Assembly: GCA_001885315.1 (NCBI GenBank)
Contig: MLPZ01000011.1
Coordinates: 101,276-165,275 of the forward strand
Reading direction: 5' to 3'
From: Treponema sp. CETP13
GTDB taxonomy: Bacteria > Spirochaetota > Spirochaetia > Treponematales > Treponemataceae
Length of the DNA: 64,000 bases
In this document: positions 9,141 to 18,065 of the stretch, in pieces
Layout: every line of letters starts with the position of its first letter
How positions within the stretch are numbered: the first letter of the stretch is position 1
Notes under the pieces: model-generated
The model's input: the letters and a program-made list of their open reading frames with translations, nothing else
Told to the model about the DNA's origin: nothing
The model's database searches: none
Position numbers and translations under genes: made by a program

Positions 9141-9169
9141 AGAATATACGAAAATTAAAAATATTACAA
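9141..9169 (-). promoter_or_regulatory. sigma70-type promoter for the asnC-aminotransferase-ECF run
   Basis: Minus strand TTGTAA (9164-9169), 17-base spacer, TATTCT (9141-9146), 39 bases before the asnC start codon. Confidence 0.55.
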
Positions 9170-9240
9170 CTTTAAGGAGGAAAGAGAAAAAAAAGCTACC
9201 ATTCTACCCATTTCAGTAAAACGACAGCAAATGTAATGTA

Positions 9241-9744
9241 TTAAGATCCAAAAGAAAAAAGGATTCCAGTTTTTATGCTAGTAGTAGTATTTATCCAATT
9301 AGGTGGTCCAATTAAAAGATCTTGTTGAGCTTCTAAAAACCATTTCATATATTCATGAACTTTTACTCTAACACCACCCTTCAGATAGGGTCCCATATAA
9401 AACCTAGATTCATCAATATACTGAAATTGAGGAGATAAACCTGTACCAACTAAATAATTTAGCTTTGATTCTTCATTAAATAAAAAATTTAATCCCAAAT
9501 TTAAAGGAATATAGAAAAGGGCTTCCGTTGTCGAGTCTTCGACTCTGGTAGTAATTCCAAAATTAGCACCCATGTCTAGTTCCATACCCTTTTTTATTGG
9601 AACAACACAAGAAGCATCCATAGCAAGAAAAGCTTTTTCATAATTAAAAAAATCACCACCAAGACTTAACGAAAAGGAGGGAGTTGCGCTTATACCTGAA
9701 GCTATTGTTAAAGCAAAAATTAATGAGAAAATAAAACGTTTCAT
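9241..9744 (-). CDS. Small exported protein, likely outer-membrane beta-barrel
   Basis: 167 aa with a clear signal peptide (residues 1-20, FIFSLIFALTIASGISA). The remainder alternates polar and apolar residues with aromatic girdle positions and glycine-rich strands (FSLSLGGDFFNY, LDMGANFGITT, LNYLVGTGLSP, GPYLKGGVRVKV, SIKTGILFSFGS), the look of a small eight-strand barrel. No named family was recognised. It lies downstream of another small exported protein with a 99-base gap; the two may share a transcript. Confidence 0.7.
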   Translation of the reverse strand: MKRFIFSLIFALTIASGISATPSFSLSLGGDFFNYEKAFLAMDASCVVPIKKGMELDMGANFGITTRVEDSTTEALFYIPLNLGLNFLFNEESKLNYLVGTGLSPQFQYIDESRFYMGPYLKGGVRVKVHEYMKWFLEAQQDLLIGPPNWINTTTSIKTGILFSFGS

Positions 9745-9843
9745 AATAACCTCTTTACTATTTTTTTTATTTTATATTTTTATTATCGGCAATACTACCA
9801 GCAGTAATAAGATAATCTTGGTTAGACATTGCTTGAGCATACT

Positions 9844-10368
9844 TTAATAACCCTCATCATCAAGTTCGGCTCGTTTTAATATTTCTTCCATATCATAATT
9901 CCGCAGACCATTAACTTTTACAATAACATCATCATCGTTCGTGTGCATTTCTAAAGTTTTAACATTACCACCCTGTAAATTAACATCTATATTGAGATCA
10001 ATATTTCCATCTTCAAACATACTTCCATTAGTTGCAACCGTTCCATTCATAATAGTAAAAGGACAAACCAATTGCTCTTCATCGCTTGTTTCTTCCATCA
10101 TACTACTCATACTATTCATATTTTCTAAAAATTCCTTAGCTGGAAAATCTTTATAATTTAAAGTTGACCCACTCCTATCCTCGTTATATTCTATAACCAA
10201 GGCTCCTTCTGGAATATCCACACCTAACATACTAGCCATCATGGACATACCATATATTGCCATAACACTACTAATAGTATTTTCCACTTCCTCTTCACTT
10301 GGTTCTGCAAAAAGACTCGCTGGCAACAACATTATTGCAACAGCAATAGCTAAAATCATTTTTTTCAT
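9844..10368 (-). CDS. Small exported protein of unknown function
   Basis: 174 aa with a signal peptide ending SLFA (about residue 21). The mature part is acidic and methionine-rich in its middle (SMSSMMEE and nearby), then predicted beta strands (GNIDLNIDVNLQGG, DDDVIVKVNG). It has a single cysteine and no lipobox. No family was recognised. Its 5' leader contains a 7-bp inverted repeat and a promoter-like TATACT. Confidence 0.65.
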   Translation of the reverse strand: MKKMILAIAVAIMLLPASLFAEPSEEEVENTISSVMAIYGMSMMASMLGVDIPEGALVIEYNEDRSGSTLNYKDFPAKEFLENMNSMSSMMEETSDEEQLVCPFTIMNGTVATNGSMFEDGNIDLNIDVNLQGGNVKTLEMHTNDDDVIVKVNGLRNYDMEEILKRAELDDEGY

Positions 10369-10383
10369 ATCTACTCCTCTTTA

Positions 10384-10404
10384 TAGAGCACAGTTATTGC
10401 TCTA
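10384..10404. repeat. Inverted repeat in the leader of the exported-protein gene
   Basis: TAGAGCA and TGCTCTA, a perfect 7-bp inverted repeat around a 7-base spacer. It lies between the likely -10 (TATACT on the minus strand at about 10422-10427) and the Shine-Dalgarno of the 9844-10368 gene. It could be an operator or a 5'-UTR hairpin. Confidence 0.45.
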
Positions 10405-10482
10405 GAAAAAGTATACGGGAGATTTTAGAATTTGAAAAGGAGGTTTCATCAAATATAAAAAAAGAAGAATTACCGCGCTTAT

Positions 10483-11079
10483 TTAATAACTATATACGAG
10501 ATGTTCTCTTTCATTTTGTAAATCTGTATCTTCTGGGCGCATAAAATGTATTGTTAATTTACAAAGTAAAAGATAAAAACCAACTAAATTTAATGAATGC
10601 TTAATTTCCATTGTTTTGTTTTTAAGTGAATTTCGAATAATTTTCTTTGGAAGTGCACAAATACGAGAAAGGTTAACAGCTACTTGTTCTTCTGAAACAT
10701 CAGGAAAATATATATAGCCATATAGTGTATTCATTTTTAATTCATTTATTTGGGATTGATCAAACCCTAGTTGATTTATTGGTTCAAAAGGAGCTAAAAG
10801 AATGTAATCGTCATTTTCAATATCACAAGAATTTGATAACACAAGTCCTGCAGTTCTGTATGTAGCAATCTCTCCTTCGCTATCAATTATAGCAAATGTT
10901 ACATTACTTATTATGTCTCCTTGCGTAATCCCTTTTAAAGCAGAGGCATTATAACAAGAAAACGTTTTACCATCTTTATAAAATTGTTGTACACTATTTT
11001 TTACATTCGCTGCAATATAAGGATCAATTGAAGGAAAAAGTTCTTTTACAAGAGTAATAAATTCTTCTTCAAATTTCAA
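10483..11079 (-). CDS. Hypothetical protein, third gene of an unknown three-gene cassette
   Basis: 198 aa, TTG start with an AAGGA Shine-Dalgarno about eight bases away; no alternative start is close. Cytosolic, no signal peptide. The segments ITQGDIISNVTF and GLVLSNSCDIEND resemble a widespread uncharacterised family in which a QGDI segment is followed by a strand ending in a Cys-Asp pair. No enzyme motif is evident. It follows the 82-residue gene by 10 bases and the 244-residue gene through that one, so the three are almost certainly cotranscribed. Function unknown. Confidence 0.6.
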   Translation of the reverse strand: MKFEEEFITLVKELFPSIDPYIAANVKNSVQQFYKDGKTFSCYNASALKGITQGDIISNVTFAIIDSEGEIATYRTAGLVLSNSCDIENDDYILLAPFEPINQLGFDQSQINELKMNTLYGYIYFPDVSEEQVAVNLSRICALPKKIIRNSLKNKTMEIKHSLNLVGFYLLLCKLTIHFMRPEDTDLQNEREHLVYSY

Positions 11080-11089
11080 ATATATATCC

Positions 11090-11338
11090 TTAATAAATTT
11101 TTATACCTGTTTTTTTATATAATTTAGATAAAGCCCTATTATGTTTTTTAAGTTGAATAGGAGTTAAATAATGCATTTCTGGAAAAACATCTTTTGCTAT
11201 ATCAATTGCAAAATTAGATTTTTGATATGAAATTATAGCAGGAGTATTTGTAATTTCTTGTTGTAAATATTCTGCAACTTGTATCGGAGGTGTTTCACTC
11301 GAAGTTTGGTTAAACGGAATAGAAAATGAAGTAATCAT
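11090..11338 (-). CDS. Small hypothetical protein, second gene of the cassette
   Basis: 82 aa, no membrane segment or recognisable domain. The C-terminal half is lysine-rich (LKKHNRALSKLYKKTGIKIY). The ATG overlaps the upstream gene's stop (ATGA, four bases), so translation is probably coupled to the 244-residue protein. The small size and fixed position between two larger unknowns suggest an adaptor or antitoxin-like role, but that is a guess. Confidence 0.55.
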   Translation of the reverse strand: MITSFSIPFNQTSSETPPIQVAEYLQQEITNTPAIISYQKSNFAIDIAKDVFPEMHYLTPIQLKKHNRALSKLYKKTGIKIY

Positions 11339-12069
11339 AATGTAAATTCTCCTTTTGTATATAATAAATTAAGCTTTGAACAAATAATAGTATTGGCTAA
11401 TTTAAATATTCCCCAAAAAACATCAGTTGACGATTTATAATTTTTTTGATAATTAGCAGCATATCTATCATTAATATCTAATGTTATACCTATAGTATCG
11501 TGTTTTTCAATATCTTTAAGTGATTTTCCTAATACATTTGTCCCTGGAAGAACTCTAAGATTTTGAATTTTTATATTGATATAATATTTTTTATCATGTA
11601 CAACAGCTTGTTTCATTTCTATATCATACGGAGTGGCATTTTTAATAAACGTATGCTTTATCTGATTTTCTACAATTGTAGCAGTACTTGAAGAATAACC
11701 ATTTTCCAAGGTGTTTATAGTTAATCCACAAAAAAACATATTAGAAAATATATTTTTAGTTGCAATAAATAATCTATCTATATGTTCCATAAGATATGGT
11801 TTACATTTTTCTTCCCATTTATCACAAAAATCTAAATTAAAACGTGTTGTAAATTGAATAGAATTTGTTGAAATAGCTAAACTAGAAAATCCATGATGAC
11901 TTGTTGCCGTTATTCTTGGAAACTCAGAAGGGGCTACATCTGGTAACGTTATTAGATTAAAAGGTTTTGGATAATCATTTTGAAGTAAATTTTCTAACTC
12001 AAATACTTTTTCTCTAATATTTTGCACTGGAGAAAAGAAAAATGTTGCTGTACTTGAAATAACTTTCAT
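11335..12069 (-). CDS. Hypothetical protein, first gene of the cassette (TIGR04255-like layout)
   Basis: 244 aa, cytosolic. A central stretch (SEFPRITATSHHGFSSLAISTNSIQFTTRF) followed by WEEKCKPYL is reminiscent in layout of the sporadic TIGR04255 group of about 250-residue proteins of unknown function. The resemblance is weak and rests on pattern only. It is the 5' gene of the cassette and lies 60 bases from the manC stop upstream on the same strand, so readthrough from manC is possible. No catalytic motif is seen. Confidence 0.55.
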   Translation of the reverse strand: MKVISSTATFFFSPVQNIREKVFELENLLQNDYPKPFNLITLPDVAPSEFPRITATSHHGFSSLAISTNSIQFTTRFNLDFCDKWEEKCKPYLMEHIDRLFIATKNIFSNMFFCGLTINTLENGYSSSTATIVENQIKHTFIKNATPYDIEMKQAVVHDKKYYINIKIQNLRVLPGTNVLGKSLKDIEKHDTIGITLDINDRYAANYQKNYKSSTDVFWGIFKLANTIICSKLNLLYTKGEFTL

Positions 12070-12129
12070 TTTAACCCTATTAGCCTAAGTATATGCTTTA
12101 TTTTTAGTACGGTCAATATCTATCTCTCG

Positions 12130-13245
12130 TTATAATAAGTCATCACGTTTGTGTTTTTTTAATTTTTTGACAAGTTCTTTTATACTTTGTGATGATTTTT
12201 TATGTGCTACAAGCAAAGCATCATCTGTGTCTATAATGACAAGATCTTGAATACCAATTGTTGTAATTATTTTTTTTGTAGAAACATTGTTATGTATGTA
12301 GCAATTTTGAGTTTTAGAAATTAAGGTTGTCCCCTGAGTATGGTTTCCGGATAAATCTTTGTCTGAAGCATTCCATAACGAGTCCCACGAACCTACATCA
12401 CTCCAACCTACCTGCAGAGGAACAACTGTGCCAAGCGTTGTGTGTTCCATAACAGCACAGTCAATAGACAGTGCTCGATTTTTTGAAAAAGAGTCTTCAT
12501 CTAGCACAATAAAATCACTTTCATTTAGGGCTTTTGTAAATGATTGTTTTGTATGCATATATAATTGTGGTTCAAACTTTTTAAGTTCATGCAAAAATAT
12601 ATCGGCTCTAAACACAAACATTCCGCTGTTCCAAAAGTACGAGCCGTCTGCAATGTATTCTTTTGCAGTTTCTAAATCTGGTTTTTCTGTGAACTCTTGC
12701 AAAGTATAGCTGTCTTTGTTGGCTTCTGTTATATCTGCTTTTATGTAGCCATACGCAGTCTGTGGAGAACTTGCAGTTATACCAAAAGTAACTAACCTTC
12801 CAAGCTTGGCCATTTTTACGGCTTTTACAATAGTAGCATGAAAGGACGATATATTATTAATAATATGATCAGAAGGTAATACAAAAACTAATGCAGAATC
12901 ACTTCCAGAAAGTTTTTGAGCTTGCATACAAGCTGCTGCAACAGCAGGAGCTGTATTACGTGCAACAGGCTCCAACATAATAATTGGATTTACCTTAATT
13001 TGTTGCATTTGTTCAGCAATAGTAAAACGATGTTTTTTGTTACAGACAATAATAGGACTTTGCATATACAATTTTTGATATTCAGATTCCAAAACTTCGT
13101 TTTCTAGAGGACAGAGTCTTTGCACCGTTTGCTGAATCATTGTTCCAGTTCCTATTAATGACAAGAGTTGTTTTGGTTGTAATCTGCGTGAAAGTGGCCA
13201 CAAGCGAGTGCCGGAACCACCAGAAAGAATAATTGAATACATCAT
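12130..13245 (-). CDS. manC: Mannose-1-phosphate guanylyltransferase
   Basis: Makes GDP-mannose from mannose-1-phosphate and GTP. The nucleotidyltransferase signature GGSGTRLWPLSRRLQPKQL is at residues 9-27. Further family motifs are MLEPVARNTAPAVAAAC, VLPSDHII, YGYIKA, FTEKPD, YFWNSGMFVF and VGWSDVGSWDSLW. At 371 aa it is the single-domain form without the phosphomannose isomerase domain of long ManC proteins. It is transcribed away from the polysaccharide arm at 13.4 kb and supplies a GDP-sugar precursor. An extended -10 promoter lies at 13315-13323. Confidence 0.92.
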   Translation of the reverse strand: MMYSIILSGGSGTRLWPLSRRLQPKQLLSLIGTGTMIQQTVQRLCPLENEVLESEYQKLYMQSPIIVCNKKHRFTIAEQMQQIKVNPIIMLEPVARNTAPAVAAACMQAQKLSGSDSALVFVLPSDHIINNISSFHATIVKAVKMAKLGRLVTFGITASSPQTAYGYIKADITEANKDSYTLQEFTEKPDLETAKEYIADGSYFWNSGMFVFRADIFLHELKKFEPQLYMHTKQSFTKALNESDFIVLDEDSFSKNRALSIDCAVMEHTTLGTVVPLQVGWSDVGSWDSLWNASDKDLSGNHTQGTTLISKTQNCYIHNNVSTKKIITTIGIQDLVIIDTDDALLVAHKKSSQSIKELVKKLKKHKRDDLL

Positions 13246-13314
13246 ATTTTCCTCTTAAAGTAGTTAAAAACAGATAATTTACATTTTTTACGTTACACTA
13301 AGGCTCTTGTTAAT

Positions 13315-13323
13315 AGTATACCA
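13315..13323 (-). promoter_or_regulatory. Extended -10 promoter for manC
   Basis: Minus strand TGGTATACT, a TGn-TATACT extended -10, 70 bases before the manC start. No convincing -35 is seen at the usual distance. Confidence 0.45.
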
Positions 13324-13338
13324 CACTTTTTGGATAGT

Positions 13339-13368
13339 TTGCCCACACATAGATTTATATGATACAAT
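13339..13368 (+). promoter_or_regulatory. sigma70-type promoter for the plus-strand glycan arm
   Basis: TTGCCC (13339-13344), 18-base spacer, TACAAT (13363-13368), 29 bases before the first EpsG-like start. It is the only clear promoter before the 8-kb plus-strand gene run. Confidence 0.6.
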
Positions 13369-13397
13369 ACAAGAAAATTTAGACTCGGAGAAAACAA

Positions 13398-14417
13398 ATG
13401 TTTTTATATCTTGGAATTTTAGTTTTATTGCTTGCTTCTATATTTGCCCCTAAAAACAATAAAATACTATTTTTTATAAGTTGTTTTATATTATTTGCTT
13501 TGGCTGCAATGCAACATTGGAATGTAGGCAGAGACTCTCTTATGTATTATGATGTTTTTCAAGGTACTCAAAAAGCCCCTTTTGACGAACCATTATGGAG
13601 CTTTATAGCACAAATTGCTTATTATTTTCATGGCAATTACTATGTTTTTCAGTCATTATTTTATTTGGCAGTACTTGTGCCTATTTTTTATGTAATTTAT
13701 AAAAAGTCAGAACATTACCAGCTCTCTTTATTTTTGTTTTATGCCTTTTTTTATTATTTAAATTCATTTTGTATAATGCGACAAAGCCTCGCTATTTCTA
13801 TGGCTGTTTTATGTTATTACTTTTTATTCGAAAAAAAATATATAAAAGCTTTTGCCTTTTATTTTTTAGCTGTTTTGGCACATAAATCTGCTATTATTAC
13901 AATCGTTCCTGTTATTTTTATTTTTTATAGATTTTCATATAAACAAATTCTACTAATTCTTGTAAGTACGTTTATTATTGGATTGGTTCTTCCAATACAA
14001 AAACTTGGTATCTTTTTTGGTTCATATAAAAAATATATTAATATGGTAGATCATGGGATTCGCACTAACCAGTATATTTTTAGTGCAACATTCGCAGTAC
14101 TTAATATTATATTTTTATTTTTTATACGTTTCGATACAGAAAAAAATCAAAAATCAGCTAGCTCAAGCATCGTTCTTTTAGGTTTTGTGGTAATGAACCT
14201 CTCACAGCAATTAGTAATGGCCTTACGTGTAACCCAATATTTTTTAATTGCTCAAATTCTTTATTATACGGCTAACATTATCGCAAAAGATAAAAACAAA
14301 ACAAAATGGTTACTAGCATTACTTTTCTTTGCTTGTATTTACTTTTTTGGTTTATTATATCGAGACTCAATTGGGGTAATACCTTACAAAACACTTTTTT
14401 ATACAAAATCAATATAA
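13398..14417 (+). CDS. EpsG-like polysaccharide polymerase (copy 1)
   Basis: 339 aa, about ten hydrophobic membrane segments. It matches the EpsG family of putative Wzy-type exopolysaccharide polymerases: an early N-V-G-R-D segment (MQHWNVGRDSLMYYDVF), the central FYYLNSFCIMRQSLA segment and a conserved C-terminal LLYRDSIGVIPY. It would join repeat units at the outer face of the inner membrane. First gene of the plus arm, with its own promoter. The next gene is a paralogue of the same length sharing the central and C-terminal motifs, so the pair arose by duplication. Confidence 0.82.
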   Translation: MFLYLGILVLLLASIFAPKNNKILFFISCFILFALAAMQHWNVGRDSLMYYDVFQGTQKAPFDEPLWSFIAQIAYYFHGNYYVFQSLFYLAVLVPIFYVIYKKSEHYQLSLFLFYAFFYYLNSFCIMRQSLAISMAVLCYYFLFEKKYIKAFAFYFLAVLAHKSAIITIVPVIFIFYRFSYKQILLILVSTFIIGLVLPIQKLGIFFGSYKKYINMVDHGIRTNQYIFSATFAVLNIIFLFFIRFDTEKNQKSASSSIVLLGFVVMNLSQQLVMALRVTQYFLIAQILYYTANIIAKDKNKTKWLLALLFFACIYFFGLLYRDSIGVIPYKTLFYTKSI

Positions 14418-14429
14418 TTAGGAATAATA

Positions 14430-15458
14430 ATGGCAATTTATTTTTTAATATTACTTATTTTACTCTTTTTTATACACTACAAAAATGAAAAACGTATTTT
14501 TTATTTTGCTTCTGTCCTTTTATTTTTAGTATTTGCGTTTAAAAATGTCAATTTAGGAGCTGACACTAGCTCTTATTTTACCCATTTTAAAGAACTTATA
14601 AATGGAGAGAACCATTATAAAACCGAACCAATTTGGGGACTATTAGCTCATCTAAATCTTTTTTTTGGTGGATATTATAAATCGTTCCAAATAATTTTAT
14701 TTGCCTGTACCCTCCCACCCGTAGTGTATGTTATACGAAAAGACTCTAAAAATTATGTATTATCTCTGTTTTTTTATTATGCTTTTTTTTATTATCTAAA
14801 TGCATTTTGCATTGTACGACAAGCCATGGCTCTTTCATATTTGTTAGTGTGTTTTCATTTTATAAAAACCAAAAAACTAGTCCCTGCAACCATATTTTTA
14901 ATCATTGCTATTCTTTGTCACAACTTGGCAATTCTAGGTATTGTTGCATTTATTTTTTATTTTAAAAGATTTTCCCTAAAAACTATAGTTATAGTATTGG
15001 GCTTAGCCTTTATTGCAGGCTTGTTTGTAAACGAACATTTTCTTTTTTTGGTACCAAGCCGCTATCAAAACCTATTTTTATGGGAAGGACATGGCTTTAG
15101 AGAAAAACTTATGCCGTATATTTTAATTATTATGGCTATGAATATTGTATTTATAATTTGCTTACTACGTGGCTCTAAAACCAGCCTAAAAAGCTTTTGG
15201 GCACAAACAGTATTTGCCGGTTTAGTCATTATGAACGGAAGCTTAAACCTGGTACAAGGACTAAGAATTTCGCAATTTTTTATGATTACACAAATTATAT
15301 TTTATGCAAACTATACAGAAGAAAAAGAAGACAAACAAAATTTATATAAATGGGGCTTAATAGCATATTCGAGTATTTATTTTGTAGGATTATTGTATCG
15401 AGACTCTATTGGTGTAGTGCCATATATACCTGCTAACTGGATACAAAACTTATTTTAA
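14430..15458 (+). CDS. EpsG-like polysaccharide polymerase (copy 2)
   Basis: 342 aa multi-span protein, paralogous to the preceding gene. Shared blocks are FYYLNAFCIVRQAMA in the middle and LLYRDSIGVVPY near the end; the early loop reads VNLGADTSSYF instead of VGRDS. It begins 12 bases after copy 1 and is surely cotranscribed. Two polymerase-like proteins side by side could act on different linkages, or one may be a specificity variant. The leader before the next gene (15459-15636) shows no recognisable RNA or gene. Confidence 0.82.
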   Translation: MAIYFLILLILLFFIHYKNEKRIFYFASVLLFLVFAFKNVNLGADTSSYFTHFKELINGENHYKTEPIWGLLAHLNLFFGGYYKSFQIILFACTLPPVVYVIRKDSKNYVLSLFFYYAFFYYLNAFCIVRQAMALSYLLVCFHFIKTKKLVPATIFLIIAILCHNLAILGIVAFIFYFKRFSLKTIVIVLGLAFIAGLFVNEHFLFLVPSRYQNLFLWEGHGFREKLMPYILIIMAMNIVFIICLLRGSKTSLKSFWAQTVFAGLVIMNGSLNLVQGLRISQFFMITQIIFYANYTEEKEDKQNLYKWGLIAYSSIYFVGLLYRDSIGVVPYIPANWIQNLF

Positions 15459-15636
15459 TAACAAGAACAGAAAACAAAGCTTTTATATCTACAGCAGTAC
15501 TATTTTGGTGCAATAGATTTTATTTTGCAAGTTACAGCATAGTAGAGGTGGCTCTAACAAGCTAAAAATAGTCACCACAAGACAATAAAAAGCAAATGTG
15601 CTATATTTTATGAATAAAAAGAAAAAAGAGAGAATT

Positions 15637-16512
15637 ATGAAGGGAATTATTCTTGCCGGTGGTAGTGGTACGAGACTCTACCCGTTAACAAAAGCTATAT
15701 CTAAACAAATATTACCGATTTATGATAAACCAATGATTTATTATCCGCTGTCGGTGCTCATGCTTGCAGGTATTCGCGATGTGTTGTTTATTTCTACCCC
15801 ACGCGACTTGCCAATTTTTAAAGAACTTTTTGGCGACGGTAGCAATATAGGTATGCATTTTGAATACAAAGTGCAAGAAGAGCCTCGGGGTTTAGCCGAT
15901 GCTTTTATTGTAGGTAAAGATTTTATTGAAAGCGATAGTGTAGCCCTTGTTTTGGGAGATAATATTTTTTATGGCCAAAGTTTTACTGCAAGCTTAAAAA
16001 AAGCGGTTAAAAAAATAGAAAGCGAAGGCGGAGCAGAAATTTTTGGCTATTATGTTAAAGATCCTACTTCGTATGGTGTTGTTCAATTTAATAAAGAGGG
16101 TAAAGTACTCGGCATAGAAGAAAAACCAAAACACCCTAAGAGTAATTATGCTGTTCCTGGTCTTTATTTTTATGACAATGCGGTTGTAAATATTGCGGCC
16201 AATGTAAAACCTTCCAAACGTGGCGAAATAGAGATTACGAATGTAAATAATACATATTTAGAACAACAAAAATTGTATGTTGAGTTGCTTGGGCGTGGTA
16301 TGGCATGGCTAGATACCGGAACGTACCAAGGACTACAAGAAGCTGGTAACTTTATAGAGACAATTCAAAAACGACAAGGTTTGTATGTTGGGTGCATCGA
16401 AGAGATTGCCTATGCTAATAAATGGATTAGCAAAAAAGAATTAGTAGCAATTGCTGCTGGCTACAAAACAGACTATGGTCAATACCTTACTTTTATTGCG
16501 GAGAATAATTAA
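15637..16512 (+). CDS. rmlA: Glucose-1-phosphate thymidylyltransferase
   Basis: First step of dTDP-rhamnose synthesis: glucose-1-phosphate + dTTP to dTDP-glucose. The start at 15637 (AAGAGAG Shine-Dalgarno) gives [18 protein letters not shown] and the normal family length (291 aa); an upstream in-frame ATG at 15598 would add a non-homologous lysine-rich stretch. Other motifs: [64 protein letters not shown]. It heads rmlA-C-GT-D-B, overlapping rmlC by one base. Confidence 0.96.
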   Translation: MKGIILAGGSGTRLYPLTKAISKQILPIYDKPMIYYPLSVLMLAGIRDVLFISTPRDLPIFKELFGDGSNIGMHFEYKVQEEPRGLADAFIVGKDFIESDSVALVLGDNIFYGQSFTASLKKAVKKIESEGGAEIFGYYVKDPTSYGVVQFNKEGKVLGIEEKPKHPKSNYAVPGLYFYDNAVVNIAANVKPSKRGEIEITNVNNTYLEQQKLYVELLGRGMAWLDTGTYQGLQEAGNFIETIQKRQGLYVGCIEEIAYANKWISKKELVAIAAGYKTDYGQYLTFIAENN

Positions 16513-17111
16513 TGCCTTTTACTTTTACTACTTGTTCTGTAAATGGACAAACTATAGACGGACTTTACGAAATTCAACCCCAAGTTTTTGGTGATAAACG
16601 TGGCTATTTTTTTGAATGTTATAGTCAAAAAGACTTTTTTGACGCCGGCTTAACTATGCAGTTTGTGCAAGACAATCAATCGGCTTCTACAAAAGGCGTT
16701 TTGCGTGGTTTGCATTTTCAGACCAAGCATCCACAAGGCAAGCTAGTTAGAGCAGTTTCTGGCAAAGTGTACGATGTTGCAGTGGATTTGCGAAACGGCT
16801 CTAAAACGTTTGGCAAATACTATGGCGTTATTTTAGATGCAGAAAAACAAAATCAGTTTTATATTCCACAAGGGTTTGCACATGGTTTTTATGTGTTATC
16901 CGAGACCGCGGTGTTTGCCTATAAATGCACCGATTTTTATGATCCTAATGGAGAAGGCGGTCTTATGTGGAACGATCCATCAATCAATATAGATTGGAAC
17001 GCAATAGCTCCAGAGATAACTCCTCTTTTATCGCCTAAAGATGAAAAACACCCACAATTTAATAAGGATTCGTTATATTTTGATACAAATGCTAAATGGA
17101 TAGGAGCATAG
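16512..17111 (+). CDS. rmlC: dTDP-4-dehydrorhamnose 3,5-epimerase
   Basis: Cupin epimerase acting third in the dTDP-L-rhamnose pathway. 199 aa, normal length. Seen motifs: PQVFGDKRGYFFECY, VQDNQSASTKGVLRGLHFQ (with the catalytic histidine in LRGLHFQ), GKLVRAVSGKVYDVAVDLR, IPQGFAHGFYVLS and a terminal LSPKDEKHP. It overlaps rmlA by one base, and the Shine-Dalgarno for the next gene lies in its last codons. Confidence 0.96.
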   Translation: MPFTFTTCSVNGQTIDGLYEIQPQVFGDKRGYFFECYSQKDFFDAGLTMQFVQDNQSASTKGVLRGLHFQTKHPQGKLVRAVSGKVYDVAVDLRNGSKTFGKYYGVILDAEKQNQFYIPQGFAHGFYVLSETAVFAYKCTDFYDPNGEGGLMWNDPSINIDWNAIAPEITPLLSPKDEKHPQFNKDSLYFDTNAKWIGA

Positions 17112-17113
17112 CT

Positions 17114-18025
17114 GTGGAAAAAATAACGGTATTAATGTCCACCTATAATGGTGAAAAATATTTAAAAGAACAGCTTGATAGTATTTTAGCACAAGAGGAT
17201 GTTAATATAAATTTAATAATACGAGATGATGGATCTTCTGATAAAACATTAGAAATACTTACTGAATATTCAAAAAAACACACAAATATCACATATTATT
17301 GTGGAGAAAATTTAAAACCAGCAAAATCTTTTTTAGAATTAATGACAAAAGAATTTGATTCTGAATATTATGCATTAGCTGACCAAGATGATATATGGGA
17401 TTCTGATAAATTAAAATGTGGCATAGATAAATTAAAAACTTTAGATAATACAAAACCTAATTTGTATTTTTCAAATTTACGAATTGTTAATCAAGACAAT
17501 GTATTTTTTCAGAATGCACATAAAAAACAAATAATACCCAATAAATACGTTGCACTAGCAACGCCTATAGTGACAGGCTGTACCATTATATATAATAAAA
17601 AAGCAAAAGAAATATTAAAAGATCATATTCCGACATCAAATTTAATGCACGATTCTTGGTTATATTTAATTTGTATTTTTTTTGGACAAGTAATTTATGA
17701 TTTTATTCCACATATCAATTATAGGCAGCATGAAAATAATGTTATTGGAATGGCTATTAAAAAAAATAAATTATGTTTCTTTTTAGATAAAATAAAAGAA
17801 ATCTCTCATGATAATAATGAGCCTAGATATAATAATGCCATAGCCTTTTTAGAAAGCTTTAAATTACAATTACAACAAAAAGATATTCAATATATTTCTT
17901 TAATTACAAATTATAAACAGAGTTTTAAAAATAAACTTCTACTTATTTTTAATCGAAAAATAAAAATTAATAGTTTACTTGGGGACTTTAAATTTAGATT
18001 AAAAATAATTTTAGAAAATATATAA
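17114..18025 (+). CDS. GT2 family glycosyltransferase, probable rhamnosyltransferase
   Basis: 303 aa GT-A fold enzyme. The N-terminus ITVLMSTYNGEKYLKEQLDSI, the IIRDDGSSDKT motif and YYALADQDDIWDSDKL (metal/donor-binding DxD region) are typical of GT2 rhamnosyltransferases. The start is taken as GTG at 17114 with AGGAG seven bases upstream; an ATG at 17096 inside rmlC has no ribosome site. Its location inside the rml operon, between rmlC and rmlD, supports dTDP-rhamnose as donor. The acceptor is unknown. Base composition is clearly more AT-rich than in the neighbouring rml genes. Confidence 0.85.
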   Translation: MEKITVLMSTYNGEKYLKEQLDSILAQEDVNINLIIRDDGSSDKTLEILTEYSKKHTNITYYCGENLKPAKSFLELMTKEFDSEYYALADQDDIWDSDKLKCGIDKLKTLDNTKPNLYFSNLRIVNQDNVFFQNAHKKQIIPNKYVALATPIVTGCTIIYNKKAKEILKDHIPTSNLMHDSWLYLICIFFGQVIYDFIPHINYRQHENNVIGMAIKKNKLCFFLDKIKEISHDNNEPRYNNAIAFLESFKLQLQQKDIQYISLITNYKQSFKNKLLLIFNRKIKINSLLGDFKFRLKIILENI

Positions 18026-18065
18026 TTCTTAATTTTTGAAATCTATCTCAAAATAGGAGCATAAC

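Noticed and set aside
15598..15636. Longer rmlA beginning at 15598
   Set aside because: The extra residues are lysine-rich and precede the canonical MKGIILAGG start, which has its own Shine-Dalgarno.
15459..15636. Small RNA or riboswitch in the leader of rmlA
   Set aside because: No conserved fold, strong hairpin or T-run could be found; left as unexplained leader.
17096..17113. ATG at 17096 as start of the GT2 gene
   Set aside because: It lies inside rmlC without a ribosome site; the GTG at 17114 has AGGAG at ideal spacing.
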